This document shows positions 23,641 through 35,557 of a stretch of 60,000 nt of DNA, in pieces (the stretch's first letter is position 1; each line of letters begins with the position of its first letter). Source of the DNA: Neocallimastix lanati (nom. inval.) (Eukaryota; Neocallimastigomycota; Neocallimastigomycetes; Neocallimastigales; Neocallimastigaceae); the NCBI GenBank assembly GCA_016946835.1, contig JACVTC010000106.1, positions 511,501 through 571,500 of the forward strand, written 5' to 3'. The notes below the pieces were generated by a model. It did no database searches, was not told the origin of the DNA, and saw only the letters and a program-made list of their open reading frames with translations. Both the position numbers and the translations under genes were made by a program.

Positions 23641-25190
23641 AATTGATATTAATTTTATATAATTCATGGATGGTGTATTGTAATTTTGTTTCTTTTTCTA
23701 ATTGGTTTTCATTTAATTTTCACTTTGAATTAGTTTTATTTGAATTAAATTGTTTTATTTAATAATAAAAATATATAAAAAATATATAAAAAATACTATT
23801 ATCATGGTAATTTTATAATAACCTTACAAAGAACATAAAAGGTGGATTTTTTGCATCTCTCTTTTTACTTTGTAAATTACATAATAATAGTATTTAATTT
23901 TTTAGATATTAATGATATAAATATTGACAAAATATTAAAGTAATAATAATATCGATGTTTAAATATTTAACTGAACAAATTTAATTTATAATTATATATA
24001 TAATTATAAAATCATAATAGTAAATTAGTATATATAATATACATAATTACAGGTGATGTCATATATAAATAATTTGAAATTTATTATCAATATAAATCTT
24101 ATTTATTAATATTCTCGGAGTTATTAGAACTAAGAAGATTCATTAAATATTAAATAAGAATTCATATTAATTATTAATTAAAGTATATATTATTAAATAA
24201 ATAATAATATGAAATGTAAATAACTGAAATTGAGATTTCAGTTCAGTTATAATTTTAACATATTAATTGAATAAATAATAAATAATGAATTAATTTTTTC
24301 ATTTATATATTGTGTAATGAATCTTAAAATTTTGAAATGGTTTTTCTGGTTTAGTAATTAGAGATACGGCAATGAACTGAACCACTCGGGTTTAACTCAC
24401 ATTTAAATTAATTTAAATTATTTTATTTTCATTTTTCTTGATAATTCTTCCTATATTTCTTTTAATGAATTTCATAGAAATTCCCTTGATTTCTGTGGGA
24501 GTCTATGAATTTGAACTATCTTCGACAGAACTGATTTGGTTTTTTCTTCTACTCATTCTATAAAACATTAATTTTAATTATTGTAATATTTTAATTATAA
24601 ATTTAATAATCATTTTTATTAAAAATAATTATATTTTCTAATTCAAATTATAATTAATATAATATTATATAATTCATTTAAATTTCATACACTTAAATAT
24701 AATTAATTATATATTATTTAATTATATATTAAAATTTATTTAGTTGAATATTTTTATGCATTTAAAATAATAATTTATTCATTTAATTATTAAATTTATT
24801 AGTTTTAGTATTTTTATTTAAATTAATTATAAATTAAAGCATATTCGGTATTTTATTATTTATTTGGTATGTAGTTTGTCAATCATGTATTTTGTATTAT
24901 TAATATATTATTTTGTATTTTTATGTAAAGTTCTAGAAAATGGAACTAAAGAAATTGAATAGTATTGCTATAATACTCAAGAATTAGAATGAACAATAGT
25001 TTAAGTATGATTCTTCTTAACCTTTAACATTAACAATTAGAGCTAATAAAAATTATTTAATCTCAAAAAATAATTTATTGTTACATCTTGTTACAGTATT
25101 GAGACATTTAACTTTTTAAAAAAACCAACACACTCAACGGGAATATAAAACTACTTAATAATATTTTATTATAAATTTAATAATACTTTA
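23641..25190. other. A/T-rich spacer with an island at 24,330-24,560
   Basis: No gene. The patch at 24,330-24,560 (gagatacggcaatgaactga, accactcgggtttaactcac, cttcgacagaactgatttgg) is less A/T-biased than its flanks and is probably more retroelement debris. It does not fold as a tRNA by eye. Confidence 0.45.
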
Positions 25191-25195
25191 TTTAT

Positions 25196-25565
25196 TTATT
25201 ATCTTATTTATTTATTTATTTATTACTTACTATTTATTATTTATTATATATTATTTATTATATATTATTTATTATATATTATTTATTATTTATTATTTAT
25301 TATTTATTATTTATTATTTATTATTTATTATTTATTATTTATTATTTATTATTTATTATTTATTATTTAGTATTTATTATTTAGTATTTATTATTTATTA
25401 TTTATTATTTATTATTTATTATTTATTATTAATTATTTATTATTTATTATTTATTTATTATTTATTATTTATTTATTATTTATTATTTATTATTTATTAT
25501 TTATTATTTATTATTTATTTATTATTTATTATTTATTATTTATTTATTATTTATTATTTTATTTA
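25196..25565. repeat. A/T heptanucleotide minisatellite (TTTATTA)n
   Basis: About 370 bp of ttattta-type units, mostly 7 bp (attattt repeated), interrupted by tatatta variants at 25,240-25,280 and by 4-bp slips (tttatttatt) near 25,440-25,560. Sits at the boundary between transposon debris and the next intergenic block. Confidence 0.95.
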
Positions 25566-25721
25566 TTATTTTTCAACTCAGAGTTTTTAATATATTTATA
25601 TTATATATATAAATTTTTTACATTAATACATAAAATTATACAATGTACAGTATTTTGACTATAAACCTTAACAAATAATTAATATATTAATATTATTTTT
25701 AATTAATATTTTTCTTACCAT

Positions 25722-25734
25722 TATTATTATTATA

Positions 25735-25765
<31 letters not shown>

Positions 25766-25804
25766 ATTATTATAATTATTATTATTATTATTATAATTAT
25801 TATA

Positions 25805-25852
<48 letters not shown>
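25722..25852. repeat. (TTA)n microsatellite with ATTATAATT variants
   Basis: Alternating runs of tta with two interruptions of the form ataattattataattatt. No gene in it. Confidence 0.95.
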
Positions 25853-27625
25853 TTTTTTATTTAATTTTATTTTATTTTATTTTACTTTTTTTTTATTAAT
25901 TAAAATTTTAAAAATTTTTAAATTAAAAAATTCTTAACAACAACTTTTTAATATTAAAATTTAAAATTAAATTTCTATCTAAATAACAAATTAAATAAAC
26001 ATTAATATATATTTTTAGGTATAACATTTCAAGCATTTTTTAAACTATTAATTTTTTTTTTTTTTTAATTTTATTCACATAGTTTCTTTTATTTAATTTT
26101 TTTTGTATTACTTTTCTTTTCTTTTTTTTTTTATTAAATATTTACAGCTGTAAAATAAAAGTAATTATTTCTAAATAAATATATATATATATATATTTAA
26201 ACACAATTTTCAAAATACAAATCAATTACCATAAAGAAAATAAAAATTGGAATATATATAATTCTCCTTATTGTAAATCTGAAATTAATTGTATTTATCT
26301 TTTTAATAAAAATAATAATAAACATATATAAAATAATAATGAAAATAAGAAATGTTTATAATGAAAATAATAATAACATTTGAATTAATAGTATATAAAA
26401 TCTTTGTAAAATTTTAGTTTACTAATATAATGAATATTTTATTACTTTATTACTAAATACATTAATAATAATTCATTAATTAAAATTTCAATAAAATATA
26501 CTAAAAATTTGAATTTTAATTATATTAAATAAAAATTTAATAAAATGAAATATAATAATTTAATAATCAAAAATACAATAAAATATATTATAATGAGAAT
26601 TGTAAATTTTACTATTTTTTTCTATACTATTTTAATAATTTTTTTAATATTATATATTCTTAATATTCTTTTTTCAATAATAATATGTTTCTAATAATTA
26701 GATAAATATACATTATTAATAATATATATAATTATTTTTTTTTTGTAAAATCAATTTTAAAAGCACTTTTTATAAAAAAACTTGTAAATATTATTTAAAA
26801 ACAGAATTCTAATGTAACTCTTTTATATTATTAAATTTTATTATAGTAATTCATTCATTCATTTATTCATTCATTCATTTATTCATTCATTCATTCATTC
26901 ATTCATTCATTAATTTAAACATTTTATACTGTTTTCTTGAATTGATAATATTATTAAATATATGGTAAAGTATTAATTTATATATATATATATCGCTTTA
27001 AAAATATTTCTTATAACCCTAACTTTTAAATTTTTTTTAATATATATATATATATATATTATTATTATTATTTATTATTATTATTATTATTATTATATGA
27101 CTTTTTAAAAGTGTATAACAAATTGATAATAAATAAATTAAATTTTCAATTTAATAATATCATTTACAAGCAATAATTAAAATTTTGGTCATATTTTTTT
27201 AACTATAGAACATAAATGAAAATTAATTCAAAAATATAATAATAATAAGAATAATAAATTATTGAAAAATAAAAAAAAAAAAAAAAAAAGTTATAATAAT
27301 AATTTAGTAAATTAAAAAAAAAAAATAAACGAAAAGAAAAGAAAAGAAAAGAAATAAGGGAAAAGCGTTAGTTTTTTTGTAAATATTTTATTATAATAAA
27401 TTTAAATAATTCAATAATTTTAATAAAAATCATAATTAATAACTAAAAAATTTATTAAAGTAATATTTTAGTATTTATAGTGTTCTATATTATTATAATA
27501 TAATTAATAAAATGATAAAAATAACAAATAACAATCGGTAAATTTTATTTTATGTTTAAAACAATATAAAAATCTTTTTTTATATTTGAAATATTTATTA
27601 AAAATAATTAAATATATATATAAAT
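25853..27625. other. Intergenic, A/T-rich; upstream region of the WD40 gene
   Basis: Contains an (ATTC)n run at about 26,850-26,912, TTA repeats (27,057-27,096) and a purine stretch gaaaagaaaagaaaagaaat near 27,331. No open frame worth calling. Confidence 0.6.
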
Positions 27626-29429
27626 ATGCGTTTTAGTGAAGAAACTGAATTTTTACAATCATTTCCTAAACGTCACAATCAACGTTCAACTATTCAGCAT
27701 TGGTAATATATTAATAAAAATTTATATTTATTAACAATAATAACAATAATTATAAAAGTTTATATAAATATCAAAAATTTAATATTATATATTATATATT
27801 GTATTTATTATTATTTTTGTTATTCATATAATAATGTTTATTATATATTGTATTATTATCTTTTGTTAAATTTTTATATAGGCAATTAAGAGATTTATTA
27901 ATAAGTCCAAATAATAGAAAAGAATTTATTTGCGTTAATCAAAATAATGTTATATCATATAATACTGAAAGCAAAAAAGTAAAATAAAAAAAAAAAAAAA
28001 TAAAAATAAAAATAAAAATAAATGATATTAAAAATTATATTGATAGTTATAATTAAAAATAATCTCTTATAAAATATGTTGTATACATTATTTAAATTAT
28101 AACACTTTCACATACACATATATTAATTTTTGTTATAATATTTTTTTACTATCTTAATTATATTTTTTATATTTATTTAATTATAAAATATTAGGCTTCA
28201 CCCATATTAAAAGATCTAAATTTTTCCCCAACTTCAATAACATGCTCGTAAATAAATATATATAATTTTAAAAATTTTATATAAATTAAAAAATTGATCA
28301 ATTTATGTATTAAAAATGATCTAATATAATAGAAATGGATTTCTTGCTGTTGGTGGACAAAGAAGTCAATTAATGGTGAAACAACTTAATGGTCAGTGGT
28401 ATGCGCAAACAGTCGTTGGTGGTTCAATTAATAATGCCCTTTGTATATCAAATCATCCATATGGTACACGTCTTTATATTTGTAATAATGATGAAACAAT
28501 AAAAATTTATACCTTACCAGGATTGCAGAGAGTTGAATATATTTCTTTACCAACAGCTGTTAATTACGGTAAAAAAAATTTTTAAGTTCATTAAATTATA
28601 AAATTTATTGTAAATTATATAGATATAATTAATAAATAATAATATAAAATATAATATTTAATAATATAAATAGCATCGGTAAGTCCAGATGGAAGGAAAA
28701 TGGTTGCTGTTGGTGATTCAAATCAAGTATTTCTTTATGATATATCAAATAATGGAACTTATAAAAGAATATCAACTTTAAAAGGTTAATAAATAATTAA
28801 GATTAAATATATATTTAAATTTTTATTTAAAGATATTTATATTTAATAAATAAATATATTAATATATGTTAGCTTCAAATGATGCTGGCTTTTCTTGTAC
28901 ATGGAATCAAAATTCGGAAAATTTTGCAGTTGCAAGTCAAGATGGTGTAGTTAGTGTTTGGGATATTAGAAATAGTGAAAAATTAGCAAAAATTACATCA
29001 ACACAAGTAATAGACTAAATAAAATAAATGATAATATTTTTGTTAACAAAAATATTAAAAATATTAGAAATTAAAAATAAAATAATAATACATATATATA
29101 TGATTTCAATAAATATGATATATTAATTTTATTGATAAATCTGTATAATATAATAATAATATAATTAGTACTCTCAAGTTAAAGGTGCATGTAGGTGTGC
29201 GAAGTATTCCCCATCTGGAGTTGTTGATCTTTTAATGTTTAGTGAAGTATGTAAAAAAAATATATATTAAAAAATTATAATTCAAAAGTATATATAAATG
29301 TATATATTTGTTATTTATTATTTCCTATTAAATATTTATATATATTTATTTATTTATTTGATAGGAAAAAAGATAATAAAAATTAAAATATAGTTATTAT
29401 TTTATCAATTTATTATTATAATTATTATA

Positions 29430-29503
<74 letters not shown>

Positions 29504-29914
29504 TTTTATTATTATTATTTTCTTATTATTTTAATTCTTTTCTTTTTTTTTTTTAAATTATAAACTTAGCACGTATCATACGTTAATATTGTTGACGCAA
29601 GAACTTATAATCAAATACAGACTGTACGTGTATCGCCACAAGGTATTGATCAACATATTTCTGGTATAACATTCTCACCAGATAGTAAATCAATATTTGT
29701 TGGTATGTAAACATTATATAAAATTAAAATTTAAACTTGTTTTGAAAATAATTAAATAACTTTTATATTAAAAATTATTAATAGAAAATAATGAATACTA
29801 ACTATGTTTAATTAATATTAAATATATTTATTGGTAGGTCTGGAAAATAATATATTAGAATATGAAGTTGATCTTATGAAAAGACGTAGTTTCCCTTACG
29901 GAACAATAGCATAG
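27626..29914 (+). CDS. WD40-repeat protein (DUF2415-like)
   Basis: Nine or so exons. The start ATG at 27,626 (MRFSEETEFLQSFPKRHNQR) is the first Met of the frame; the stop TAG is at 29,912. Segments in order: QLRDLLISPNNRKEFICVNQ, NGFLAVGGQRSQLMVKQLNG, NALCISNHPYGTRLYICNND with ETIKIYTLPGLQR, SVSPDGRKMVAVGDSNQVFL, SCTWNQNSENFAVASQDGVV with SVWDIRNSEKLAKI, CRCAKYSPSGVVDLLMFSE, HVSYVNIVDARTYNQIQTV, SGITFSPDSKSIFVGLENNI, ending RRSFPYGTIA. The SxDGxxxAxxxxDxxVxxxD rhythm marks a beta-propeller. The segment SGVVDLLMFSEH fits the short DUF2415 element found in a group of fungal and plant WD40 proteins; I recall this family, I did not search it. No enzyme motif, signal or membrane segment. Likely a cytosolic scaffold of unknown partner. 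One intron carries (TTA)n at 29,420-29,520. Confidence 0.85.
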
Positions 29915-30033
29915 TTTCTTAATACGAAAAATAATATTATTATTTTTTTTAAATAAATAAATAATTATATAAAATAAATTAAATTAAAATAAGTAAAATA
30001 ATAATAATAATAAAACACAAAATAATAACACAA

Positions 30034-30088
<55 letters not shown>

Positions 30089-30100
30089 TAACGCAGAAGG

Positions 30101-30153
<53 letters not shown>

Positions 30154-31560
30154 AGAAGAAGAAACGAATTATTATTATTATTATTTTTTTTTGTATATAC
30201 TATTATTTATGATATTATCATTAGATGAACAATAAACAATCTTCTTTTTTTTTTTTTTTTTTTTTATTTTAATTTAATCGTAAAAATTATAATAGTAATA
30301 ATCAAATAATAAAACAAATAAAAAATAGCTTAATAATATATTATTTTAAGAAAAAATGAATGAATGAATAAATGAAAAAAAAAAAAAAAAAAAAAAAAAA
30401 ATTATTGATAAAATTATATATTATTTTATAATGCATATAGCATATATCAAAATAAATACCCATATATGTTTTTATTTTATTTTTTTATTTATTCAAGAAT
30501 TACACTCATTCGTTTTACTATTAAAAAAATTTGTATTGTCAATTATGCGATCAATCAATTATACAATCAGTTTTTTATTATATTAGTTATATATAAATAT
30601 ACCTTTTTTTTCTTTATAAAGAAGAATAAATATCATATAATCTTAATTATTAAAGTAAAAAAATAAAAATAAAAATAAAACAAAAAAATAAATAAAAATT
30701 AAAGAAAATAATAATATTAAAACTAATAATTTACACTAAATTATTAAATAATAATTCTGATATTCAGACAAAAGATAATACTTTTATTATACAATAATTT
30801 CATTTTATTATTGTTATTTTTGTTTGTTATTATTTATTTTAATATTATGTAGCTATGTATGTTATTTATTGTATGATAACTACCTTAGCAATATGTTTAT
30901 AATAGTTTATTACAATAGTTGCGATATATGTATGTATGTTAATGGATGTTATTTGAAGTGTTCTAAATTAAACTAACTAGAATATGATATAAAATATCTT
31001 ATTATGCTTATAAATTAAATTCAATTGTATTGTATTGCTATGTTAAATAATACAAAAAGCTAGAATTATATAATGATTATATTTGAAATGTAATTGTGCA
31101 TATATATTGTATTGATTCATATAAAATAGAATAGTTCGGTTAATAAATATACATGAAATTAGATATACAAACAGCATATATTCAGGTAGTTGCATATCTC
31201 CAAACTGAATATGGTGCATTTAGCCAATTTTTATAATGCAAATTTTCAAAAGCCATTTATTTTTAATGGCTTGTAAAATTTTTTGTTAACGCCATAAAAA
31301 ATCTTAATACAATTATATGTAAAAAAATAAATGTATAAATAAATAAATAATGTAATATATAAGTATATAAAATAAAATAAAATAAAATAATATAAAATAA
31401 AATAAATATTGAATGTAATAATATAAAAGTGCAAATATAAAATAAAATGAAATAAATATTGAATGTAATAATATGAAAGTGCTAGTATATAAAATAAAAT
31501 AAAATAAATATTGAATGCAATAATATGAAAGTACAAGTATATATTATTATTAATAAAAAA
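29915..31560. other. Intergenic with simple repeats, then possible MULE flank
   Basis: 29,915-30,410 has (AAT)n (30,036-30,086), a long poly-A (30,103-30,151) and other homopolymers. From about 30,840 to 31,210 the sequence is more mixed (gtagctatgtatgttattta, gcatatctccaaactgaata) and lies just upstream of the transposase relic, so it may be part of that element. 31,360-31,520 has three similar ~65-bp stretches (aataaatattgaatgtaata with ataaaataaaataaaat). No gene. Confidence 0.5.
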
Positions 31561-31569
31561 TATAAATTT

Positions 31570-32929
31570 AATTTTTCATATATAAGAAAAGATAATTCCA
31601 AAGTTTACAAAAATACTGAATATAAAAAAAATAAATAAATGTAAATTTTTTATGATTTTAAATGATATGAAAGAAATATTAAAATATGGTAGTTCACATA
31701 AACATCCTGAAAAAGAATACGATGTATCTCTATCTATAATGAACCATAAAATTAAAGATGGAATTGAAAAAAGTTCAATTCTTTTTGGTGTAAAAATAAA
31801 ACCCCTATATAATAAAATTTCTAAAGAAATAGGACTTATATGTACAGAATATAATTCAATTAAATTCCAAATATCATGAAATTTTAATAAAATACTACCA
31901 TCCAATGCAACAACATTTTCTGAAATTCCTAGTGAATCTGAATATTATAAAACAAAGCGAGGTGAAAATTTTATGATATTCAAAAATTCTAATTTAATAA
32001 TTTTTCAATCCCCTTTTCAAGCAAAATTATTTAGGGAATATAATGATAATATATTTGTTGATGGTACAGTTTTTATTGTCCCTAAATTTAGTTATCAAAT
32101 ATTTATTACAAGAACTTATGGTAAAGAATTAGATAGTTTTTACACTACTTCTTTTGCAATATTAAAAAATAAAGAGCAAGAAACATATAAAATTTTATTT
32201 GAAAAATTTTAAAAAAATGCTAATACATGTAACAATAATATTATAATTGAACCAAAAAATTTGCATTGTGAATTTGAAAGGGGTATATCTAAAGCGGCAA
32301 AAACAATGTTTCCTAATACAAATATTAAATATTGCATTTGGCATTATAAAAAATCACTAGAAATTAAAAAAAAATTAAATTATGCTATAATGAAGTAAAA
32401 ACTGATAATAATATATTTATATTTATTTATTTATTATAAAGCTATTTCAAGTATACCATTTATAAATCCTGAATACATATTTGATATTTATTTTATAATT
32501 AAAATTAAATCCATTAAAAATAATTATTGTCAAATTTTAAAATTTTTAGAATATTTTTATGAAACATATTTAGTTAGTTATGATATGAAAATTTGGAATT
32601 ATTATAATAATAATAATATGGAACATATAAAAAAATGCCTCAGAATCATTCAATAAATATTTAAATAATTTATTTCTAACAAAATCATCTTTTTATGAAT
32701 TAATAGATAAATTAAATGAACTTGAACATTTATCATATTATGATTATCAAAGAAAATTAAGAGGAATTTGGAAAATAAAAAAAAGAGCAATAAATAAAGA
32801 TAATGAAATCAGTGTCTTAATTGAACGCTACAAAAATATTGAAGCCAAGTTAATTGATGCTAAATGTGATAGAAATAATATTATTAACTTGTGGTTTGAT
32901 TGCTTAACTGATTTAAATAATATAATATA
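31570..32929 (+). pseudogene. FLYWCH/MULE-type transposase relic
   Basis: One frame carries most of the protein. 31,575-31,730 resembles a damaged FLYWCH zinc finger (YIRKDNSKVYKNTEYKKN, then CKFFMILNDMKEILKYGSSH and KHPEKEYD). 31,970-32,210 has the MULE core: FREYNDNIFVDGTVFIVPKF with SYQIFITRTYGKELDSFY and KNKEQETYKILFEKF. 32,260-32,390 has HCEFERGISKAAKTMFPN and IKYCIWHYKKSLEIKKKLNY (family: second catalytic acid then C-x2-H). 32,450-32,929 has the tail, with NNNMEHI, SFNKYLNNLFLTKSSFYELI and EHLSYYDYQRKLRGIWKIKK. In-frame stops at 31,877 (TGA), 32,210 (TAA) and 32,396 (TAA), plus frameshifts, break it. It is only lightly decayed, so a fairly recent insertion. Confidence 0.85.
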
Positions 32930-33345
32930 AATATTACTTTATAATAAATAATAAAGAAATGAGGAATGACCAAACGAAATAATCAGAATTCTGTTATTCA
33001 GAAATTTAATTTATAAAGCTTATTAAATTTATACAGTATAAATAAATATTCAAATACAATATATAATTAATAATTTTATCATTATAATTTTTTTTATTAA
33101 TAGCATTTAAATAAAAGAATAATTATTAATAATATTTATAAAATCTAACCATTATATGATTAATTTAATTATTCACTTAATAATTAATTTAAAAATTGAA
33201 TAAAATAATACAATAAAATAATATTATATAGCATAATATAGCTAAAGTCACATATTTATATATATCACCTGAAAAAATTGGCATAATGCAACATCCCCTC
33301 TAAACTATATATTAAACCACGTGATATTAAATATGATAAGTGGGA
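32930..33345. other. A/T-rich sequence following the transposase relic
   Basis: No gene. Contains cagaattctgttattcagaa near 32,990, a small palindrome, and the left arm of the CACGTG inverted repeat at 33,314. Confidence 0.5.
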
Positions 33346-34356
33346 CATTTATATGCAATAATTTATACGCAGTGGGTTTTTAAGATAATAGTTGTTTAGT
33401 AAATTTATTAATAAAATTATAATATTCGTACAATTAAAATAATAATTCTAATTTCTAAAATTTTACAAAAGAGTTCTCTATTTCTAATATAAATAATTTA
33501 ATCTATTTATAAGAAATAGGTAATATATTAATTATATATTCTAATATATATAGAACTATATTAATTTTATATGAATTAAAGTATAATTATTATAATTATA
33601 ATACATATTGAAATAAAATAAAATAAAATAAAATAATTATTATCAAAAAGATATAAATTTAATATTTAATAATTATTATTAAATATACAAATATGTTGCT
33701 ACATATATATTTGTTTTATATCAAATATTTAAAATATGAACTATAATTTGTAACAGCTTCTGATTTGTGATAAATATACAAAATATACAAATATTCTAAT
33801 TAACAGCATGTAAACCGGTATATGTATGTATTGAATATAAGTTATTACAATAGGATATTTAACATGCATGAATCAAATATCCAACAATAATATACTAGAA
33901 TACCATAATTTATTTATAAAAATAGTTGTTTTAATGAATATTTTATAACAGTATAGTTTATGCTAAATTATGGAATTGACAATTGTTGTGCTAATATCCA
34001 AGTTAGTTATAAGCTCAAATATGCAGTTATTATAACATCTATTACTGAAAGATATTACTAGCTAAGATATTGCAATAATGCTGCAGATTCATATAAAAGT
34101 TACATAATAAGTGCATAAATGACCATAATAATAGTTATATCTTTATTTGTGAAATAGATATGATTAAATATTGTTACAAACTAGTTGTGAATATAATTAG
34201 AATATAGTTAATTCAATTAGTTTGATATTAACTATACACTGAATATTTGAACAGATAAATACTGTATCGAATAACTATTTAAAATTAATAACATTTTAGT
34301 ATTTTAACCATTATTTATTAGCTTTTTTATTTTATAATATGCATATCACGTGGTTT
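33314..34356. repeat. 14-bp inverted repeats with CACGTG, 1.04 kb apart
   Basis: Left arm aaaccacgtgatat (33,314-33,327); right arm atatcacgtggttt (34,343-34,356), a perfect inverted match with weaker similarity extending on both sides (atat.ataa inside). Only non-coding sequence lies between, including copy A of the dispersed repeat. May mark a non-autonomous element; a target-site duplication is not obvious. Confidence 0.6.
33346..33723 (+). repeat. Dispersed repeat, copy A
   Basis: Starts catttatatgcaataattta and ends tttgttttatatca. Closely similar over its whole length to 56,533-56,924 in the same orientation (for example ttataatattcgtacaatta and taatttaatctatttataag in both). Non-coding. 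The central loop is in opposite orientation in the two copies. Confidence 0.9.
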
Positions 34357-34661
34357 TTCACATTTGAGTATAATTTTAACATAAATTTGCAAAACCAGTA
34401 TCCAAACATACTCCATTTTGGTGAAGTTTGATACCAAACTAGTACAAACTAGTATTAAATTAGAAATGCATTTAAATATCAAATAAATATGATATATATA
34501 TGATTGTATTTGCTAGCTTAAAATACTGAACCAACTAACATACAATTATAAACAGAATTACTATGTACTATTGAAATAAATAGCAATATATGCAGCTGTT
34601 ATTGAAGTTAGTAAATATGTGCTATATAGTGTTAAGATATATAACATAGTTGTACAATGAT
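33724..34661. other. Non-coding mixed A/T sequence, possibly part of the same element
   Basis: No gene. Repeated short motifs (ttattacaatag, atatgtatgtat, aactagtac) also occur at 30,840-31,000, left of the transposase relic, hinting that both flanks belong to one element. Confidence 0.4.
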
Positions 34662-34706
34662 ATTCATATCATTAATATTCATATCATTAATATTCATATC
34701 ATTTAT
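34662..34706. repeat. Three tandem copies of attcatatcattaat
   Basis: Copies at 34,662, 34,677 and 34,692; the third ends tttat instead of ttaat. Confidence 0.95.
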
Positions 34707-35071
34707 TAATGAAATATTAACTTATTTTAAATTTTAAATACCATAAATGGATATTTTAGTATGATTAATACTTATTTGATTATATCAATATACAACTATT
34801 TATCATACATACATGATAATAATTATTTTTATTTTTTGATTTTATTTTTATTTTCTTTTCTTTTTTTTCTTTTTTTTCTTTTTTTTTTGCATTGTTTTGT
34901 TTAACTGTCAATAAATTAAACTAATAAAAAAAATATGTATTTAAATAAAACAAAATTAATAAAATTATTAATTATATTATAAAATAAAAACTTACTTATA
35001 ATATAATTAATATATAAAATTAAAAAAAAAAAAAAAAAATCATTAATACATAAATATAAATTTAAATCCTA

Positions 35072-35132
<61 letters not shown>

Positions 35133-35557
35133 TATTAATATATATTGATAATATATTTAAATTACATTTATATATAAAAGATATTTTAATTTTTATTTTT
35201 TTTAAAAAAAAAAAAAATATGTATATATATATATATAATATTTATTTAGATGTAACATTATCTATAGAATAATAATTATAAAAAATATTATTAGATTAAT
35301 ATTAAAATGATTTTATTTTCAAGTGAAACATAAAAAATCAAATGTAAATATAAATTTAATACAAATAATTAATAATAATAATAATAAAAATAATTGGTTT
35401 TTATCATTATTTAATATCTTTAATTTCAATATTAATTATTTTGTAAATTATAAGAATTATATCAACTAACTTATTATAATAAATTAAACTATATTTGTCT
35501 TCTATTAAGTATTAAAATAGTTTAACCAAATAATAATAAATGATAAAATTTTAAAAA
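34707..35557. other. Intergenic upstream of the cysteine-rich gene
   Basis: Contains ctttttttt repeats (34,858-34,889), a long poly-A (35,075-35,116) followed by AT dinucleotides, and no open frame. Confidence 0.6.

Noticed and set aside
24330-24405. tRNA-like look (gagatacggcaatgaactga...ccactcgggtttaactcac)
   Set aside because: No cloverleaf with paired acceptor stem and T arm could be drawn; it lies in retroelement debris.
31246-31536. Minus-strand 96-codon frame rich in Tyr, Ile and Phe
   Set aside because: Derives from three similar A/T-rich repeat stretches; no protein-like pattern.
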